This document shows positions 63,423 to 64,000 of a stretch of DNA of 64,000 bases, in pieces. Source of the DNA: Epithemia pelagica (taxonomy: Eukaryota > Bacillariophyta > Bacillariophyceae > Surirellales > Surirellaceae); contig OX337231.1 of NCBI GenBank assembly GCA_946965045.2, positions 2,542,001-2,606,000 of the forward strand. Direction: 5' to 3'. The position numbers and the translations under genes are program-made. The notes under the pieces were generated by a model that ran no database searches, was not told where the DNA came from, and saw only the letters and a program-made list of their open reading frames with translations. Each line of letters starts with the position of its first letter. Within the stretch, counting starts at the first letter, position 1.

Positions 63423-63880
63423 CTTCTCGACAATGAGAATTAGTGTCTTTTCTGAGCTCTGTGTTGCGCCTCGAAGAGAGTCTTTTCGGACCTGCCCTTT
63501 TGTAGTGTCTCTGTGGCCGTAGCCTTGGCGATTCCGTATTATGTTTGCATCTGTGTTCTTGTTTGGATGGTGGCACGCATTCCGTATCATGGGATCGTCG
63601 ACTCGACCGATCTATGGAACAATGTTTTTGTTGAACACATGCCAAAAATTGAGTCGTTCACACGACACCATCTCCCCCGGAAGTCCCCAGTTCGCGCGCT
63701 GTGACATTGTCCGGCGCGATCGCAAGCATAGCCCGCCTGTCGCCACATTTTGATTGATCGATGACGTTGATGCGCTTGGAATCAGAGTCTGACGCCGCCG
63801 CTCCCTAGCTCAAGGCAGTCTTCTTTTTCCTTCTTCTCAATGATCTCAATGGTACTGGTCTAATTTGCAATTCACATAAA
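63423..63880. promoter_or_regulatory. Divergent promoter region of copy D and the right-edge gene
   Basis: 458 bases between start codons. No TATA box is clear. No ORF is supported. Confidence 0.45.
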
Positions 63881-64000
63881 ATGATGAACTCTTCGACGTG
63901 CGTTTCCCTCTTCTTCGCTGCAACTGTCCTTTTGATTACTGCGCCACATGCCAGTGCATGGTCGTTTGGTCCGACAAGTGATGATTCCGTGAGAACGATG
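63881..64000 (+). CDS. 5' end of a plastid-targeted protein (truncated by the window)
   Basis: An ATG at 63881 opens 40 codons to the window end without a stop. The protein starts with a signal peptide (MMNSSTCVSLFFAATVLLIT) and the junction HASAWSFGP. ASA followed by an aromatic residue is the diatom ASAFAP motif that sends proteins into the secondary plastid. A second Met follows at once. The mature protein is out of view, so nothing more can be said. Confidence 0.65.
   Translation, partial: MMNSSTCVSLFFAATVLLITAPHASAWSFGPTSDDSVRTM

Noticed and set aside
1-64000. CRISPR arrays, tRNA and rRNA genes
   Set aside because: I looked for spaced short repeats and for tRNA-like arms and saw none. 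Faint or intron-bearing tRNA genes could be missed by eye.

Overview
The window is nuclear DNA of a photosynthetic eukaryote, most likely a raphid pennate diatom. The evidence for a eukaryote is GT-AG introns of roughly 70-170 bases, eukaryotic genes (ribosomal protein uL14, ABCE1, calreticulin, NF-YC, ASPM, ascorbate peroxidase) and no operon-like layout. The evidence for a secondary plastid is several proteins that begin with a signal peptide followed by an ASAFAP-like aromatic junction, the clearest being the partial gene at the right edge. Species cannot be named from this sequence. Genes are dense, often tail-to-tail with about 100-200 bases between them or head-to-head over 100-500 bases of presumed shared promoter. 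Exon models given here were built by hand from splice sites, reading phase and family alignment.

Layout. 1-3301: the 3' part of a tyrosine-recombinase (PAT/Ngaro-like) retrotransposon, with the end of an RT/RNase H frame, a recombinase frame and two nearly identical 445-base repeats around a 246-base middle segment. 3790-16534: ascorbate peroxidase, a probable NUP93/NIC96 nucleoporin, two unrecognised proteins, an EndoU ribonuclease with a duplicated N-terminal module, and a DUF1350 hydrolase. 16879-27163: a low-complexity protein, then a head-to-head pair of a TCP10-C (CPAP/SAS-4-like) coiled-coil protein and an ASPM homologue. 27274-35092: GUF1/LepA GTPase, a TA-flanked MITE, a predicted secretory or plastid protein, an EF-hand membrane protein and a plastid-type SSB. 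35093-38906: a second MITE with 10-base target duplications and a coiled-coil protein. 39546-47831: two tandem NF-YC paralogues, an INSIG-domain membrane protein, a DUF4097/FAM185A-like protein, calreticulin and uL14. 48230-50674: five-exon ABCE1. 51480-53063: a Crinkler-like NTPase/nuclease gene broken by one in-frame stop. 53712-63422: four tandem paralogues of a type II membrane kinase-like family, the third of them a pseudogene, with one unrelated gene in between. 63881-64000: start of a plastid-targeted protein.

Functional links. The spindle/centrosome pair at 19.6-27.2 kb is the most suggestive association, because both families act at spindle poles in animals. The two NF-YC genes share intron positions and an insertion inside the histone fold. 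The kinase-like array shows tandem amplification, intron loss and decay within one small family. ABCE1, uL14 and GUF1 are translation genes, but they are not close enough together to suggest coregulation.
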